Both the position numbers and the translations under genes were made by a program. This document shows positions 30,683 through 42,869 of a stretch of 64,000 nt of DNA, piece by piece; the stretch's first letter is position 1, and each line of letters opens with the position of its first letter. The DNA is from Amphibacillus marinus (lineage in GTDB: Bacteria; Bacillota; Bacilli; Bacillales; Amphibacillaceae): NCBI RefSeq assembly GCF_900110345.1, contig NZ_FODJ01000012.1:50231-114230 (forward strand), in the 5' to 3' direction. The notes beneath the pieces were generated by a model. That model searched no databases, was not told where the DNA came from, and saw only the letters and a list, made by a program, of their open reading frames with translations.

Positions 30683-32761
30683 TTATGCACCAGCATTTTT
30701 CTTAATAATTTCTTCAGAAACGCTCTTTGGTACTTCTTCATAATGATCAAACACCATTGTATAAGTACCGCGACCTTGCGTATTAGAACGCAATGCAGTT
30801 GCATAACCAAACATTTCAGCAAGTGGAACGAACGCTTTAACAACTTGTGCATTTCCACGAGCTTCCATACCATCAACGCGACCACGACGAGCAGTAACGT
30901 CTCCCATAATATCTCCCATATATTCTTCAGGGATAACAACCTCTACCTTCATCATTGGCTCAAGTAGAACTGGGCTACATTTGCTTTTCGCATTTTTAAG
31001 CGCCATTGAAGCCGCTACTCTAAACGCTGTCTCATTCGAGTCAACATCATGATAGCTACCATCATAAAGTGTTGCTTTTACGTCGATTAATGGGTATCCC
31101 GCAATAACACCGTTTTCCATTGATTCCTTAATACCAGCTTCAACAGATGGAATATATTCACGAGGTACAGTTCCCCCAACAATCTTGTTAATAAATTCGT
31201 AACCTGCACCTTCTTCGTTAGGTTCGAATTTAACCCAAACGTGACCATATTGTCCACGACCACCTGATTGGCGAACGAATTTACCTTCGACTTCAGCAGA
31301 TCCGCGGAATGTCTCACGATAAGATACTTGTGGAGCACCAACGTTAGCTTCAACTTTAAATTCACGTCTCATCCGATCAACAATGATATCAAGGTGAAGC
31401 TCACCCATACCAGAGATAATCGTTTGACCCGTTTCAGGGTTTGTTTCAGTTCTAAAGGTTGGATCCTCTTCAGCTAATTTACCTAACGCAACTGACATTT
31501 TATCTTGGTCAGCTTTTGATTTTGGCTCAATAGCTACAGAGATTACTGGTTCTGGGAAATCCATTGACTCAAGGATTACGAGATTTTTCTCATCACATAA
31601 AGTATCCCCTGTTCCAGTGTCTTTCAAACCTACAGCACCAGCGATGTCTCCTGCGTATACTTGGTCAATCTCTTCACGAGAATTGGCATGCATTTGTAGG
31701 ATACGACCGACACGCTCACGTTTACCTTTTGTTGAATTCTGGACGTAAGAGCCAGAGCTCAATGTACCAGAGTAAACACGGAAAAAGGTTAATTTACCAA
31801 CAAATGGATCAGTTGCTACTTTAAACGCTAACGCTGAGAACGGCTCGTTATCACTAGCTTTACGTGAAACTTCTTCCTCAGTTTCTGGAACATGTCCTTG
31901 AATTGCAGGAATGTCAGTTGGTGCTGGCAAGTAATCGACTACACCATCAATAAGAAGCTGAACACCTTTGTTTTTAAAGGCTGATCCACAGAATACTGGA
32001 TAGAATTCTACACTTAAAGTAGCTGTACGAACCGCTTGCTTTAATTCTTCATTAGAGATCTCTTCGCCTTCTAAGTAACGCATCATTAAATCTTCATCTA
32101 ATTCAGCGACAGCTTCTATTAAGCGGACACGCAGCTCGTCTGCTTTCTCTTTTAGATCAGCTGGAATTTCTCTTGATTCACTTCGTGTACCAAGATCATC
32201 TTCATAATAGTAAGCTTCCATGGTAATTAAATCAATGATCCCCTCAAAATCATCTTCAGCACCAATTGGGTACTGAACAGGGTGTGCATTTGCACCTAAT
32301 CGATCATCTAATGTACCAACAGAGTACATGAAGTCAGCACCTGTTTTGTCCATCTTGTTAACAAACACAATACGAGGTACACCGTAAGTCGTTGCTTGGC
32401 GCCAAACTGTCTCAGTTTGTGGTTCTACACCTGATTGTGCATCAAGAACTGTTACCGCACCATCTAATACACGTAATGACCGCTCAACTTCTACTGTGAA
32501 GTCTACGTGTCCTGGTGTATCAATAATGTTGATACGGTGGCCTTTCCACTGAGCTGTTGTTGCTGCTGATGTAATGGTGATACCACGCTCTTGCTCTTGC
32601 TCCATCCAGTCCATCTGAGATGCACCTTCATGCGTTTCACCGATTTTATGAATTCTTCCTGTGTAGAAAAGAATACGCTCTGTTGCAGTTGTTTTACCTG
32701 CATCAATGTGAGCCATAATACCGATATTACGTGTTTTCTCCAAGGAGAACTCTCTAGGCAT
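30683..32761 (-). CDS. fusA: Elongation factor G
   Basis: The GTPase that translocates tRNA and mRNA. It has 692 residues with five domains: P-loop [43 protein letters not shown]; domain [19 protein letters not shown]; and the C-terminal [15 protein letters not shown]. Positions affected by fusidic-acid resistance show no obvious change. It follows rpsG by 68 bases and precedes tuf. Confidence 0.99.
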   Translation of the reverse strand: MPREFSLEKTRNIGIMAHIDAGKTTATERILFYTGRIHKIGETHEGASQMDWMEQEQERGITITSAATTAQWKGHRINIIDTPGHVDFTVEVERSLRVLDGAVTVLDAQSGVEPQTETVWRQATTYGVPRIVFVNKMDKTGADFMYSVGTLDDRLGANAHPVQYPIGAEDDFEGIIDLITMEAYYYEDDLGTRSESREIPADLKEKADELRVRLIEAVAELDEDLMMRYLEGEEISNEELKQAVRTATLSVEFYPVFCGSAFKNKGVQLLIDGVVDYLPAPTDIPAIQGHVPETEEEVSRKASDNEPFSALAFKVATDPFVGKLTFFRVYSGTLSSGSYVQNSTKGKRERVGRILQMHANSREEIDQVYAGDIAGAVGLKDTGTGDTLCDEKNLVILESMDFPEPVISVAIEPKSKADQDKMSVALGKLAEEDPTFRTETNPETGQTIISGMGELHLDIIVDRMRREFKVEANVGAPQVSYRETFRGSAEVEGKFVRQSGGRGQYGHVWVKFEPNEEGAGYEFINKIVGGTVPREYIPSVEAGIKESMENGVIAGYPLIDVKATLYDGSYHDVDSNETAFRVAASMALKNAKSKCSPVLLEPMMKVEVVIPEEYMGDIMGDVTARRGRVDGMEARGNAQVVKAFVPLAEMFGYATALRSNTQGRGTYTMVFDHYEEVPKSVSEEIIKKNAGA

Positions 32762-32829
32762 ATGTCTTTCTCCTTCCTAATTCATGATCATATTTACGTC
32801 TTAGCAGGTAGGCAACAAAGCCTTGGATA

Positions 32830-33300
32830 CTACCAGCGGTAGTGTGCAAATGCTTTGTTGGCTTCTGCCATTTTGTGCATATCTTCGCGTTTCTTAACAG
32901 CCGCACCTGTGTTATTCGATGCATCAAGAATTTCATTAGCAAGACGCTCTTCCATTGTTTTCTCTCCGCGTAGGCGTGAGTAATTTACAATGTAACGAAG
33001 ACCTAATGCCTGACGACGCTCTGGACGCACTTCAACTGGCACTTGGTAGTTTGAACCACCAACACGGCGAGCACGAACCTCAAGTACTGGCATAACATTT
33101 TTCATTGCTTGCTCAAATACATCAATAGCAGGCTGATCACTACGTTGTTGAACAAGTTCAAACGCACTATAAAGAATTTTTTGAGCTTTACCTCTTTTTC
33201 CATCAACCATAATTTGGTTGATCAACCGAGTCACTAGCTTTGAGTTATATAACGGATCTGGCAAGACATCACGTTTAGTTACAGGACCTTTACGTGGCAT
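32830..33300 (-). CDS. rpsG: 30S ribosomal protein S7
   Basis: S7 nucleates the 30S head and lines the E site. It has 156 residues: [60 protein letters not shown] and the C-terminal [14 protein letters not shown]. It lies 45 bases after rpsL in the str operon. Confidence 0.99.
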   Translation of the reverse strand: MPRKGPVTKRDVLPDPLYNSKLVTRLINQIMVDGKRGKAQKILYSAFELVQQRSDQPAIDVFEQAMKNVMPVLEVRARRVGGSNYQVPVEVRPERRQALGLRYIVNYSRLRGEKTMEERLANEILDASNNTGAAVKKREDMHKMAEANKAFAHYRW

Positions 33301-33345
33301 AGTCTAACCTCCTTTCACTGAAGTCAATCATAAAATTTTTAAACG

Positions 33346-33762
33346 TTATTTCTTTTTAGGACGCTTTGTTCCATATTTAGAACGACCTTGCATACGGCCA
33401 TCAACACCAGCTGTATCAAGCGCACCACGAACAATATGGTAACGCACACCCGGTAAATCCTTTACACGACCTCCACGGATAAGAACAACACTGTGCTCTT
33501 GAAGATTGTGACCAATTCCAGGGATATAAGCAGTTACCTCAATACCGTTTGTTAAACGAACACGAGCATATTTACGTAAAGCCGAGTTCGGTTTCTTAGG
33601 TGTTAAAGTACCAACACGCGTACATACACCACGTTTTTGTGGAGATGATTGGTCAGTCAAAGATTTCTTGAAGCTGTTGTACCCTTTATTTAAAGCAGGT
33701 GAGTCAGATTTTTTTGTCTTGCTCACACGCCCTTTGCGAACTAGTTGATTAATAGTTGGCAT
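33346..33762 (-). CDS. rpsL: 30S ribosomal protein S12
   Basis: S12 at the decoding centre. It has 138 residues. The streptomycin-relevant [11 protein letters not shown] loop and the second loop [13 protein letters not shown], with its aspartate that is methylthiolated in many bacteria, are wild type, so the sequence does not suggest streptomycin resistance. It is the second gene of the str operon after rplGB, with a GAGGAG site. Confidence 0.99.
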   Translation of the reverse strand: MPTINQLVRKGRVSKTKKSDSPALNKGYNSFKKSLTDQSSPQKRGVCTRVGTLTPKKPNSALRKYARVRLTNGIEVTAYIPGIGHNLQEHSVVLIRGGRVKDLPGVRYHIVRGALDTAGVDGRMQGRSKYGTKRPKKK

Positions 33763-33872
33763 AGTTTTTTCCTCCTCTCATTCCTTAGTTGTAATACCAC
33801 ACATCCAGGTGGTTCATTTATAAGCAAAAAACAAAGTCTTCATGAATCAACGCTTGTTAATTCATCAAAACT

Positions 33873-34124
33873 CTATTGCTTTATCGCTACTGCTGCTGTT
33901 CCAACCTCAATCCCACAGGCTTTTCCTAATGTTTTCTTAGAATCAACCATTTGATATGGAATATTCATTTCATCAGCGAGCTTAGATAGCTTAGTTATCA
34001 TGCCAAGATCAATATCTTCAGCAATAATAACCTCCTTCACCTCTAAGCCTTTCATCGCTTTAATCGTCTGTTTTGTACCAATAATTAAGCGATCCTTTGC
34101 TTGAATTACTTTTTCATAAGACAT
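33873..34124 (-). CDS. rplGB: L7Ae-family ribosomal protein (RplGB/YbxF)
   Basis: An 83-residue L7Ae/L30e-type protein that recognises RNA kink-turns. I chose the ATG at 34124 (MSYEKVIQAKDRLIIGTKQT), 8 bases after GGAGG; an ATG six bases upstream is too close to that site, and the longer frame lies upstream of the promoter's likely start. The family motif is KTLGKACGIEVGTAAVAI. It is the first gene of the str operon between rpoC and rpsL, as in Bacillus. Confidence 0.93.
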   Translation of the reverse strand: MSYEKVIQAKDRLIIGTKQTIKAMKGLEVKEVIIAEDIDLGMITKLSKLADEMNIPYQMVDSKKTLGKACGIEVGTAAVAIKQ

Positions 34125-34168
34125 ATACATATCCTCCAAAGCATTAAGGTAACAGAAGCACCTTGAAT

Positions 34169-34197
34169 ATAGTACCACCCTCACCGATTAATGTCAA
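34169..34197 (-). promoter_or_regulatory. SigA-type promoter of the str operon
   Basis: On the minus strand a perfect TTGACA (34192-34197), a 17-bp spacer and an extended -10, TGG-TACTAT (hexamer 34169-34174), about 45 bases before the rplGB start and just after rpoC. Confidence 0.8.
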
Positions 34198-34259
34198 CTT
34201 AAAATCGAGATTTTTCAGTGAAGGGGTACAATACTTTTTTAGGTTGTTAAACCATTTCT

Positions 34260-37200
34260 TTAATTAACTGTTTGCTCGTCTTCTGGCAATTCTTCAACAA
34301 CATTCTCAACCGGAAGCTCTGTCTGTGCTTCAATTTTGCGATACCGTTGCATACCTGTTCCAGCTGGGACAAGCTTACCAATAATGACGTTCTCTTTAAG
34401 ACCTAACAACTCATCACGCTTACCTTTAATAGCAGCATCAGTAAGAACACGTGTTGTCTCTTGGAATGATGCAGCAGATAAGAATGAATCTGTCTCAAGA
34501 GATGCCTTGGTAATTCCTAGTAATACCGGACGACCAACGGCAGGCTCTCTACTGTCAAGAAGCGCTTTTTTGTTTGCTTCACGGAATTGGTGAATTTCAA
34601 GCAATGAACCTGGTAACACATCTGTATCTCCAGAGTCGGCAATACGTACTTTACGAAGCATCTGTCTTACCATAACCTCCACGTGCTTATCACCAATTTC
34701 CACACCTTGCATCCGGTATACTTTTTGTACTTCTTTGAGAAGATAAGATTGAACACCATCCACACCTTGGAACTTCAAGAGCTCTTTCGGGTCAATAGAA
34801 CCTTCAGTTAATGGCTGACCAGCTACTACCTCGTCACCTATTGCTACTTTCACTCGCGATCCGTATGGAACAGTGTATGTTCTTGTTTCAATTGAGCACT
34901 GTACGACTACCTCTTGTTTTTCTTTCACTTCGGTAATGTCTTGAACAGTTCCATTGATCTCACTAATAACAGCTTGCCCTTTTGGATTACGCGCTTCAAA
35001 AATCTCTTGGATACGCGGTAAACCTTGGGTAATATCACTTCCTGCAACCCCACCTGTGTGGAAGGTACGCATCGTCAACTGTGTACCCGGCTCACCAATT
35101 GATTGAGCAGCAATGATACCTACAGCTTCTCCAACTTCAACCTCTTCACCAGTCGCTAAGTTTCGGCCATAGCATTTTTTACAGACGCCATGCTTTGTAT
35201 TACAAGTGAATACACTGCGAATCGTAACTTCAGAAATATCTGCGTCAACAATTGCTTTTGCTATATCCTCATTAATAAAAGCGTCCTTTTCAACCAGAAC
35301 CTCATTTGTTTGTGGATGACGGACAGTACGGAACGCCGTCCGACCAATCAAACGATCAATGAGCGGTTCAATAATCTCGGAACCTTCTGTGATAGCCTGA
35401 ACAGTTAATCCTTTATCAGTGTGACAGTCATCGTCACGAATAATCACATCTTGAGCAACATCAACAAGACGTCTGGTTAGGTAACCCGAGTCTGCTGTTT
35501 TCAAGGCAGTATCAGCTAGACCTTTACGCGCACCGTGCGTTGAGATAAAGTACTCAAGAACCGTTAAACCTTCACGGAAACTCGATTTAATTGGCAACTC
35601 AATAATTCGTCCGGCCGGGTTGGCCATTAGACCACGCATCCCCGCTAACTGGGTAAAGTTAGATGCGTTACCACGCGCTCCCGAATCACTCATCATAAAG
35701 ATTGGGTTTCTGTGGCTTAATGACTTCATTAGTTTTTCTTGAATAACGTCTTTCGCCTTAGACCAAATTGAAATAACGCGCTCATAGCGTTCATCCTCAG
35801 TAATTAAACCACGTCTGAACTGTTTTAATACTTTATCTACCTTCGTTTGTGCTTCTTCTAGAATCTGCTCTTTTTCAGCTAACACGACAATGTCGGCCAC
35901 ACCAACAGTAATTCCAGCTTTTGTCGAGTATTTAAAGCCCAAGTCCTTCATTCTATCAAGCATTTTCGAGGTTTCACTAATCTTGAATTTCTTAAACACC
36001 TCGGCAATGATATCACCTAAGATCCCTTTTTTGAATGGTAGGATTAAATCACGTTTAGCCAATTCTTCTTTTACATTTGCACCTTTTGGCACAAAGTACT
36101 TAGCAGGTGTCTCTACCTCTAGATTGGTTTGAGTTGGCTCATTCATATACGGGAATGACGGTGGTAAGATATCGTTAAAGATTAGCTTACCAATTGTCGT
36201 TAGCAACAATTGTCCTTGTTGCTCTTCGGTAAAATTGTCTTTTCCTAATGATGACACTTGAACCGCTACCCGCGTGTGCAAGTGGGCATAACCTGTTTGA
36301 TAAGCAATAATCGCTTCGTTTAAATCTTTAATAACTAACCCTTCACCAATAGCACCTTTGCGCTCCATTGTTAGGTAATAGTTACCCAATACCATATCCT
36401 GTGATGGTGTAACAACTGGTTTACCATCTTTCGGATTTAGAATGTTTTGGGCGGCAAGCATGAGAATACGCGCTTCTGCTTGTGCCTCTGCTGATAACGG
36501 CACGTGAACCGCCATCTGATCCCCATCAAAGTCAGCGTTATATGCTGTACATACGAGTGGGTGGAGACGGATCGCCCGCCCCTCAACTAATGTTGGTTCA
36601 AAAGCTTGAATACCTAGACGGTGTAAAGTCGGGGCACGGTTTAATAGAACCGGGTGCTCCCTAATCACATCTTCAAGCACTTCCCAGACTTCAGCATGAA
36701 GGCGTTCGATTTTACGCTTAGCAGATTTAATATTATGCGCTAAGCCACGTTCAACAAGTTCCTTCATTATAAATGGTTTAAAGAGTTCTACTGCCATCTC
36801 CTTTGGTAAGCCACATTGATACATTTTCAAGTTCGGACCTACAACAATAACGGAACGACCTGAATAGTCAACACGTTTACCAAGTAAGTTTTGACGGAAA
36901 CGACCTTGCTTACCTTTTAGCATATGTGATAGTGATTTTAATGGGCGGTTACCTGGACCGGTAACTGGACGACCACGGCGACCATTATCAATAAGGGCAT
37001 CAACAGCCTCTTGTAGCATCCGCTTTTCATTTTGAACGATAATACTTGGTGCACCAAGATCTAATAGACGCTTTAAACGATTATTACGGTTAATCACGCG
37101 ACGATAGAGATCGTTTAGATCTGATGTCGCAAAACGTCCACCATCTAATTGAACCATTGGCCGTAATTCTGGTGGAATAATTGGCAACACATCAAGGATC

Positions 37201-37877
37201 ATCCATGAAGGCGCATTACCCGAATGTCTGAAAGCCTCGATAACTTCAAGTCGCTTAATCGCACGGGTACGACGTTGACCCTGTGCTGATTTCAACTCTT
37301 CTCTTAGCATTTCAACCTCTTTTTCAAGGTCAATGTCATCTAATATTTTCTTAATTGCTTCTGCACCCATCTGAGCCTGGAAGCCTTGGCCGTATTTATC
37401 GCGATAAGCACGATATTCTTTTTCAGATAATAACTGCTTCTTCTCAAGAGCCGTCTCACCTGAATCGGTCACGATGTATGCTGCAAAATAGATAACTTCC
37501 TCTAAGGCACGTGGTGACATGTCTAAAACAAGACCCATTCGACTTGGAATCCCTTTAAAGTACCATATGTGAGAAACCGGTGCTGCTAGCTCAATATGAC
37601 CCATCCGTTCACGGCGCACCTTTGATTTCGTAACTTCGACACCACATCGGTCACAAACGACACCTTTATAACGGACACGCTTGTATTTTCCGCAATGACA
37701 TTCCCAATCCTTCTGTGGACCAAAAATTCTTTCACAAAATAGACCATCTTTCTCGGGCTTTAATGTACGGTAATTAATTGTTTCAGGCTTTTTCACTTCC
37801 CCATGAGACCACGAACGAATCTTGTCGGGTGATGCTAGGCCTATTTTCATATATTCAAAATTATTTACATCTAGCAA
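34260..37877 (-). CDS. rpoC: DNA-directed RNA polymerase subunit beta'
   Basis: The catalytic beta' subunit, 1205 residues. The N-terminal zinc site has CHCGKYKR followed by CDRCG. The catalytic magnesium loop is [12 protein letters not shown]. Bridge helix and trigger-loop blocks follow ([39 protein letters not shown]), and a second zinc site is in [16 protein letters not shown]. No frameshift or split, and close to the B. subtilis length. It follows rpoB by 97 bases and continues almost to the str promoter. Confidence 0.99.
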   Translation of the reverse strand: MLDVNNFEYMKIGLASPDKIRSWSHGEVKKPETINYRTLKPEKDGLFCERIFGPQKDWECHCGKYKRVRYKGVVCDRCGVEVTKSKVRRERMGHIELAAPVSHIWYFKGIPSRMGLVLDMSPRALEEVIYFAAYIVTDSGETALEKKQLLSEKEYRAYRDKYGQGFQAQMGAEAIKKILDDIDLEKEVEMLREELKSAQGQRRTRAIKRLEVIEAFRHSGNAPSWMILDVLPIIPPELRPMVQLDGGRFATSDLNDLYRRVINRNNRLKRLLDLGAPSIIVQNEKRMLQEAVDALIDNGRRGRPVTGPGNRPLKSLSHMLKGKQGRFRQNLLGKRVDYSGRSVIVVGPNLKMYQCGLPKEMAVELFKPFIMKELVERGLAHNIKSAKRKIERLHAEVWEVLEDVIREHPVLLNRAPTLHRLGIQAFEPTLVEGRAIRLHPLVCTAYNADFDGDQMAVHVPLSAEAQAEARILMLAAQNILNPKDGKPVVTPSQDMVLGNYYLTMERKGAIGEGLVIKDLNEAIIAYQTGYAHLHTRVAVQVSSLGKDNFTEEQQGQLLLTTIGKLIFNDILPPSFPYMNEPTQTNLEVETPAKYFVPKGANVKEELAKRDLILPFKKGILGDIIAEVFKKFKISETSKMLDRMKDLGFKYSTKAGITVGVADIVVLAEKEQILEEAQTKVDKVLKQFRRGLITEDERYERVISIWSKAKDVIQEKLMKSLSHRNPIFMMSDSGARGNASNFTQLAGMRGLMANPAGRIIELPIKSSFREGLTVLEYFISTHGARKGLADTALKTADSGYLTRRLVDVAQDVIIRDDDCHTDKGLTVQAITEGSEIIEPLIDRLIGRTAFRTVRHPQTNEVLVEKDAFINEDIAKAIVDADISEVTIRSVFTCNTKHGVCKKCYGRNLATGEEVEVGEAVGIIAAQSIGEPGTQLTMRTFHTGGVAGSDITQGLPRIQEIFEARNPKGQAVISEINGTVQDITEVKEKQEVVVQCSIETRTYTVPYGSRVKVAIGDEVVAGQPLTEGSIDPKELLKFQGVDGVQSYLLKEVQKVYRMQGVEIGDKHVEVMVRQMLRKVRIADSGDTDVLPGSLLEIHQFREANKKALLDSREPAVGRPVLLGITKASLETDSFLSAASFQETTRVLTDAAIKGKRDELLGLKENVIIGKLVPAGTGMQRYRKIEAQTELPVENVVEELPEDEQTVN

Positions 37878-37974
37878 GGGGTCTACCTCCCTTTAGTATG
37901 TGTTAGCAATTCAAGGCAAAAGCGCTCTAATAATCACCTTGAATTGCCACCTTTAAACGGTTTAACCAATGCGG

Positions 37975-40900
37975 TTACTTTTCTTCAAGTTCTAAATTAA
38001 ATTGCTCTGCCGATGGTTGATCATCATCCTCAATATCTCTAAGTTCGATCTCTTCTTCATCAGCCGAAAGCATCTTCACATCCATACCTAAACTCTGTAA
38101 CTCTTTAATTAATACTTTAAACGATTCAGGGATACCTGGCTCTGGAATGTTCTCACCCTTAACAATTGCTTCGTAGGTTTTAACACGACCAACAACATCA
38201 TCGGATTTTACTGTTAGAATCTCCTGTAACGTGTAGGCAGCACCGTAAGCCTCAAGTGCCCACACTTCCATCTCACCAAAACGTTGACCACCAAATTGCG
38301 CTTTACCACCAAGTGGTTGCTGGGTAACAAGCGAGTATGGTCCAGTCGAACGAGCGTGAAGCTTATCATCAACCATGTGCGCCAGCTTAATCATATACAT
38401 GACTCCAACAGATACACGGTTATCAAATGGTTCTCCGGAACGGCCATCGTAAAGGACAGTCTTAGCATCCCGTGCCATGCCAGCTTCTTCAATCGTTTCC
38501 CAAACATCTTCCTCATTGGCACCATCAAATACTGGTGATGCAACGTGAATGCCCAAATGTCTAGCAGCCATTCCTAAATGCAATTCCAGTACCTGACCGA
38601 TGTTCATCCGTGAAGGTACCCCTAATGGGTTAAGCATAATATCAATTGGCGTTCCATCAGGTAAAAATGGCATATCTTCTTCAGGAAGAATTTTTGAAAT
38701 AACACCTTTATTACCATGACGACCAGCCATTTTATCGCCTTCATGGATCTTACGCTTCTGCACGATGTAGACGCGAACCAACTGGTTAACACCTGGCGGT
38801 AGCTCATCGCCATCTTCACGATTGAAAATTTTCACATCGAGGACAATTCCGCCGGCACCGTGTGGCACACGCAATGATGTATCACGAACCTCACGCGCCT
38901 TCTCACCAAAGATTGCGTGTAATAAACGCTCCTCCGCTGATAATTCTGTTACTCCTTTTGGTGTAACCTTACCAACTAGTAAATCACCATCTTCAACCTC
39001 GGCACCAACACGGATAATCCCACGTTCGTCTAAATCGCGTAATGCATCTTCCCCAACGTTCGGAATATCACGAGTAATTTCTTCAGGACCGAGCTTGGTG
39101 TCACGTGCTTCAGATTCATATTCTTCAATATGAATTGATGTATAGACATCTTCTTTAACAAGGCGCTCACTCATAATGATGGCATCCTCGTAGTTATAAC
39201 CATCCCAAGTCATGAAACCGACTAAAACGTTTTGACCAAGGGCAAGCTCACCATCTTCCATTGAAGGACCATCAGCTAGAATCTCCCCTTTAGTCACTCT
39301 GTCGCCAACGCGAACAATTGGACGCTGGTTGTAGCAAGTACCTTGATTAGAACGAATAAATTTTTGTAATTTGTAGCGATCAAGATCTCCCTGTGTCTCG
39401 TTACCATCAACTACGGCAATACGACGTACATGGACAGCTTTAGCTTCAACACGCTCAACAATCCCCTCGTGTCGACAAATAACAGATGCTCCTGAGTCTT
39501 TACCAGAGACATATTCCATACCAGTACCCACAATTGGAGCACGTGGCTCAATTAACGGTACCGCTTGTCTCTGCATGTTCGCTCCCATTAGCGCACGGTT
39601 AGAGTCATCATTTTCTAAGAAAGGAATACAAGCCGTTGCTGGCGATACAACCTGTTTCGGCGATACATCCATATAATCAATGCGTGCTCGTGGCACAACA
39701 ACGTTCTCATCACGGAAACGCGCAATAACTTCTTCATCAATAAAGGAGCCATCGTCAGCTAGACGTGCATTTGCTTGTGCAACAACAAAATTATCCTGTT
39801 CATCTGCAGTTAAATAGTCATAGTGACTTGTTACCTTACCTGTTTCAGGATCAACTCGACGATAAGGCGTCTCAATAAAGCCAAACTTATTTACTTTAGC
39901 GTATGAGGATAGTGAGTTAATTAACCCAATGTTAGGTCCCTCTGGTGTTTCAATTGGACACATCCGGCCATAATGCGAATAGTGAACGTCACGCACTTCA
40001 AATCCAGCACGTTCACGCGTCAGACCACCAGGACCTAATGCAGATAAACGACGCTTATGCGTTAACTCAGTAAGTGGATTGGTTTGGTCCATAAACTGAG
40101 ATAGCTGAGAGCTACCAAAAAATTCTTTAATTGACGCAATAACCGGGCGAATATTAATCAGTTGTTGCGGCGTAATTGCTGACGTATCTTGGATTGACAT
40201 CCGCTCACGTACAACCCGTTCCATTCTTGATAAACCAATTCTAAATTGGTTTTGCAATAGCTCCCCGACAGAACGTAAACGACGATTACCAAGGTGATCA
40301 ATATCATCTGTATCGCCAACTTGATGTAAAATATTAAAGAAATAGCTAACTGAAGCAAGAATATCAGCAGGCGCAATATTTTTAATACTCGCATCAACTA
40401 AGCTATTACCAATTACATTTAAAGTACGCTCACCCTCTGAATCAGTTGGGTCAACAATTTTAATAGCTTGCAAACGAATTTGATCTTCTATTACCCCATC
40501 GTTTGGCTCAATGCCATACTCACCAATACGTCCTTCTTCTTGGTCTAAGTGCGGTAAAATCTTATCAAGTAAGCGACGATCTAATCTCGCACCCTTCTCA
40601 GCTAATACTTCTCCAGTTTCATGGTCTACTAGAGTTTCTGCTAGCGTTTGATTAAATAATCGGTTTTTTATATGAAGTTTTTTATTAATCTTATAACGCC
40701 CTACATGTGCTAAGTCATAGCGCTTAGGGTCAAAAAAGCGTGAAATAATCAGGCTTTTCGCATTTTCAACAGTAGGTGGCTCTCCCGGACGTAAACGTTC
40801 GTAAATTTCAAGCAGAGCTTTCTCACTTGTTTCGGTATTATCCTTATCTAATGTGTTACGTAAGTATTCATTATCACCAATTAAATCAATGATCTCTTGG

Positions 40901-41511
40901 TCGGAGCTAAACCCTAACGCACGTAATAGCACCGTAATTGGTAGCTTTCGAGTCCGATCAATTCTGACATGTACAACATCTTTAGCATCGGTTTCAAATT
41001 CGAGCCAAGCTCCACGGTTTGGAATCACAGTTGCGGTGTAACCGCGCTTCCCATTCTTATCAATTTTCTCACTGAAATAAACACTAGGGGAACGAACAAG
41101 CTGGGATACGATAACACGCTCAGCTCCATTAATAATAAATGTCCCTGTATCTGTCATCAGCGGGAAATCACCCATAAACACTTCCTGCTCTTTCACTTCA
41201 CCAGTCTCGTTGTTTAATAACCGGACCTTCACACGAAGTGGCGCATTGTAAGTTACATCTCTTTCTTTTGATTCATCAACAGAATACTTTGGCTCACCTA
41301 AGCTGTAATCGACGAACTCAAGTGATAAATTCCCTTGGAAATCTTCGATTGGAGAAATATCTTTAAACATTTCTCGCAAACCTTCCTCTAAGAACCAATC
41401 ATAAGAAGCTGTCTGAATTTCAATTAGATTCGGTAACTCTAGTACCTCACTAATACGTGCATAGCTTCTGCGCTGGCGGTGTCGTCCGTACTGAACTAGT
41501 TGACCTGTCAA
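37975..41511 (-). CDS. rpoB: DNA-directed RNA polymerase subunit beta
   Basis: The beta subunit, 1178 residues from a TTG start at 41511. GAGGGG lies 8 bases before this TTG, and the start [20 protein letters not shown] matches Bacillus, which also uses TTG; the GTG three codons upstream overlaps the ribosome site. The rifampicin cluster reads [13 protein letters not shown] and [12 protein letters not shown], wild type at the usual resistance positions. The C-terminal acidic tail is shorter than in B. subtilis. A leader of about 470 bases precedes it, with two terminator-like hairpins. Confidence 0.99.
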   Translation of the reverse strand: MTGQLVQYGRHRQRRSYARISEVLELPNLIEIQTASYDWFLEEGLREMFKDISPIEDFQGNLSLEFVDYSLGEPKYSVDESKERDVTYNAPLRVKVRLLNNETGEVKEQEVFMGDFPLMTDTGTFIINGAERVIVSQLVRSPSVYFSEKIDKNGKRGYTATVIPNRGAWLEFETDAKDVVHVRIDRTRKLPITVLLRALGFSSDQEIIDLIGDNEYLRNTLDKDNTETSEKALLEIYERLRPGEPPTVENAKSLIISRFFDPKRYDLAHVGRYKINKKLHIKNRLFNQTLAETLVDHETGEVLAEKGARLDRRLLDKILPHLDQEEGRIGEYGIEPNDGVIEDQIRLQAIKIVDPTDSEGERTLNVIGNSLVDASIKNIAPADILASVSYFFNILHQVGDTDDIDHLGNRRLRSVGELLQNQFRIGLSRMERVVRERMSIQDTSAITPQQLINIRPVIASIKEFFGSSQLSQFMDQTNPLTELTHKRRLSALGPGGLTRERAGFEVRDVHYSHYGRMCPIETPEGPNIGLINSLSSYAKVNKFGFIETPYRRVDPETGKVTSHYDYLTADEQDNFVVAQANARLADDGSFIDEEVIARFRDENVVVPRARIDYMDVSPKQVVSPATACIPFLENDDSNRALMGANMQRQAVPLIEPRAPIVGTGMEYVSGKDSGASVICRHEGIVERVEAKAVHVRRIAVVDGNETQGDLDRYKLQKFIRSNQGTCYNQRPIVRVGDRVTKGEILADGPSMEDGELALGQNVLVGFMTWDGYNYEDAIIMSERLVKEDVYTSIHIEEYESEARDTKLGPEEITRDIPNVGEDALRDLDERGIIRVGAEVEDGDLLVGKVTPKGVTELSAEERLLHAIFGEKAREVRDTSLRVPHGAGGIVLDVKIFNREDGDELPPGVNQLVRVYIVQKRKIHEGDKMAGRHGNKGVISKILPEEDMPFLPDGTPIDIMLNPLGVPSRMNIGQVLELHLGMAARHLGIHVASPVFDGANEEDVWETIEEAGMARDAKTVLYDGRSGEPFDNRVSVGVMYMIKLAHMVDDKLHARSTGPYSLVTQQPLGGKAQFGGQRFGEMEVWALEAYGAAYTLQEILTVKSDDVVGRVKTYEAIVKGENIPEPGIPESFKVLIKELQSLGMDVKMLSADEEEIELRDIEDDDQPSAEQFNLELEEK

Positions 41512-41546
41512 CTGCTTCACCCCTCAAATCAAGAATAAAAACAAAA

Positions 41547-41577
41547 AAGCTTAAACGATACTTCTCTTGTTAAGCTT
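41547..41577 (-). terminator. Terminator-like hairpin just upstream of rpoB
   Basis: On the minus strand AAGCTTAA (41570-41577) pairs with TTAAGCTT (41547-41554) around a 15-base loop and is followed by TTTTGTTTTTATTC. It ends about 35 bases before the rpoB start, so it could attenuate transcription into rpoBC. Confidence 0.5.
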
Positions 41578-41771
41578 ATACACCTAATCCCAACTCATCA
41601 CCTATTGACTTATTGGATAGAATAGGTATAATTTAATTCAGAATATTGTGTTCGACTACTAGCGAACACAAAAGACTCGTCAAATAACTACAAGTCTCAT
41701 TATGCTAACATCTACTTTAATAAAGCAGACGATACAAACATGATTTAGACAAAGCGTATCACGGCATAATT

Positions 41772-41818
41772 AAAAAAAGGATTACTTCTTGACCACGTGC
41801 ATCAAACCTTCTAATCCT
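41772..41818 (-). terminator. Attenuator-like terminator in the rpoB leader
   Basis: On the minus strand AGGATTA pairs with TAATCCT, with an inner TTTGA/TCAAG pairing, followed by seven Ts. It lies downstream of the rpoB promoters and about 260 bases before rpoB, so it would interrupt the rpoBC transcript itself. Confidence 0.6.
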
Positions 41819-41908
41819 CTTTCTTTTCGTTCTCACCATCTTGTCCATTTACCATTAAAAATATACACTTTATACATGCGTTTAATAAGCGAATTCGAGT
41901 AATCAAGC

Positions 41909-41941
41909 AGGTTTTAAAACCTAGTAAAATTTAAATTTTAC
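41909..41941. repeat. Two adjacent perfect palindromes upstream of rpoB
   Basis: AGGTTTTAAAACCT (41909-41922, 14 bases) and GTAAAATTTAAATTTTAC (41924-41941, 18 bases) are both perfect and only one base apart. The second overlaps the -10 of the proposed second promoter. They could be a regulator binding site or simply AT-rich palindromes. Confidence 0.6.
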
Positions 41942-41965
41942 CAAAGCGAAAAAAAAGCTTGACAA
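41935..41965 (-). promoter_or_regulatory. Second candidate promoter for rpoBC
   Basis: On the minus strand TTGTCA (41960-41965), a 19-bp spacer and TAAAAT (41935-41940). Weaker than the upstream promoter because of the long spacer. Confidence 0.4.
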
Positions 41966-41990
41966 AAAAATTCTCTATTGGCATTTTTCT

Positions 41991-42019
41991 ATATTACCAC
42001 AACGACATAATGCAGTCAA
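41991..42019 (-). promoter_or_regulatory. Main SigA-type promoter of rpoBC
   Basis: On the minus strand TTGACT (42014-42019), a 17-bp spacer and an extended -10, TGG-TAATAT (hexamer 41991-41996). Transcription would start about 470 bases before rpoB. Confidence 0.75.
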
Positions 42020-42116
42020 TCTATTTTCCTAAACTTATCGTACTTATTTCACCATTAACTAGTTATTAGCAAGGGCCTTCTTCTAGTACTAGAGAGAAGT
42101 AGACAAGCCCTAAGAT

Positions 42117-42716
42117 TTACTTTATCGCTCGAATAATATGATAGCCTTTGTTCTTTGTTATCGTATCAACCTGTGCGAAATAAGTTTCCAACTTCTTAAC
42201 AGCTGATGGCGCACCCTGCTTCTTCTGAATGACAACCCACAGTTCCCCACCCACCTGTAAACGATCATAGCTATCGATAAACATTTGGTGCACAACAGCC
42301 TTCCCCGCTCGAATTGGCGGATTAGTTAGTACAGCAGCAAAGCTTTGGTCAGGTATATTAGTAAATCGATCGCTAACATAGAGCGAAATATTATTTAGCT
42401 GATTCTGCTTGGCATTCTGTTCAGCAAGCTTCACCGCCCGTTCATTAACATCACTCATCACCAAATGTCGATCTGGAAATGCCTTAGCAAGCGACAAGCC
42501 AATTGGCCCGTATCCACAACCCAAGTCAAGAATAGCCCCCTCTATCTCGGGCGGTACAAATGCATCAATTAGCGTTCTTGAACCGAAATCCACTTCATTT
42601 TTGGAAAAAACACCAATATCACTTGTGAAAGTGAAGGTATGGCCGCGCAAGACGAAGGTCCATGTTCTGGGGTTACTTTCTGATTGGGGCTGCTCGGTAA
42701 AGTATTGCTCAGTCAT
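42117..42716 (-). CDS. ybxB: Class I SAM-dependent methyltransferase, RsmC-like (YbxB)
   Basis: A 199-residue single-domain methyltransferase. SAM-binding motif I is LDLGCGYGPIGLSLAK (about 63-78), followed by MSDVNERAVKLAEQN, and the catalytic NPPI motif is in LTNPPIRAGKAVVHQ. The NPP motif and the N-terminal substrate region place it with the RsmC/RsmD-type 16S rRNA guanine methyltransferases; the rRNA target is inferred from the family. Bacillus has ybxB at this same place between rplL and rpoB. The ATG at 42716 lies after a weak purine-rich site. Confidence 0.88.
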   Translation of the reverse strand: MTEQYFTEQPQSESNPRTWTFVLRGHTFTFTSDIGVFSKNEVDFGSRTLIDAFVPPEIEGAILDLGCGYGPIGLSLAKAFPDRHLVMSDVNERAVKLAEQNAKQNQLNNISLYVSDRFTNIPDQSFAAVLTNPPIRAGKAVVHQMFIDSYDRLQVGGELWVVIQKKQGAPSAVKKLETYFAQVDTITKNKGYHIIRAIK

Positions 42717-42796
42717 TCTACTAGCACCTACTTTTTTCTTAGATTAATGGTTCTTCATCAGATAGCGTTAGTTAAGCAAACATTTGTATTGCCCCA

Positions 42797-42869
42797 GCAA
42801 AAAAAGAGCCACTTTCTTGTGGGGTCTTCAGGTACGTACTATTCCCGCAGGAGTCGGCTCTTTTTTTGC
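42797..42869. repeat. Bacillaceae-type extragenic hairpin repeat, also a bidirectional terminator
   Basis: Two perfect 14-base arms (42797-42810 and 42856-42869, GCAAAAAAAGAGCC) enclose a 45-base insert. The insert has a second 8-bp stem (CTTGTGGG/CCCGCAGG) and the palindrome GTACGTAC in its loop. The arms give T7 tracts in both directions. The reverse-strand core GACTCCTGCGGGAAT plus GAAGACCCCAC resembles an intergenic repeat I recall from many Bacillaceae genomes. It sits between rplL and ybxB. Confidence 0.7.

Larger units (their letters stand above)
41512..42116. other. Long rpoB leader and promoter region
   Basis: About 600 bases between the methyltransferase gene and rpoB without an ORF. 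Going towards rpoB on the minus strand they hold: a hairpin after the methyltransferase (AGGGC/GCCCT, about 42072-42112, no T-run); a strong promoter; a second candidate promoter; two adjacent perfect palindromes; a hairpin with a T7 tract; a 9-bp hairpin (TTGTGTTCG/CGAACACAA, 41645-41670); and a second terminator-like hairpin 30 bases before the start codon. Confidence 0.7.

Noticed and set aside
34260..41511. Many open frames antisense to rpoB and rpoC
   Set aside because: All lie opposite intact essential genes with strong conservation and lack ribosome sites.
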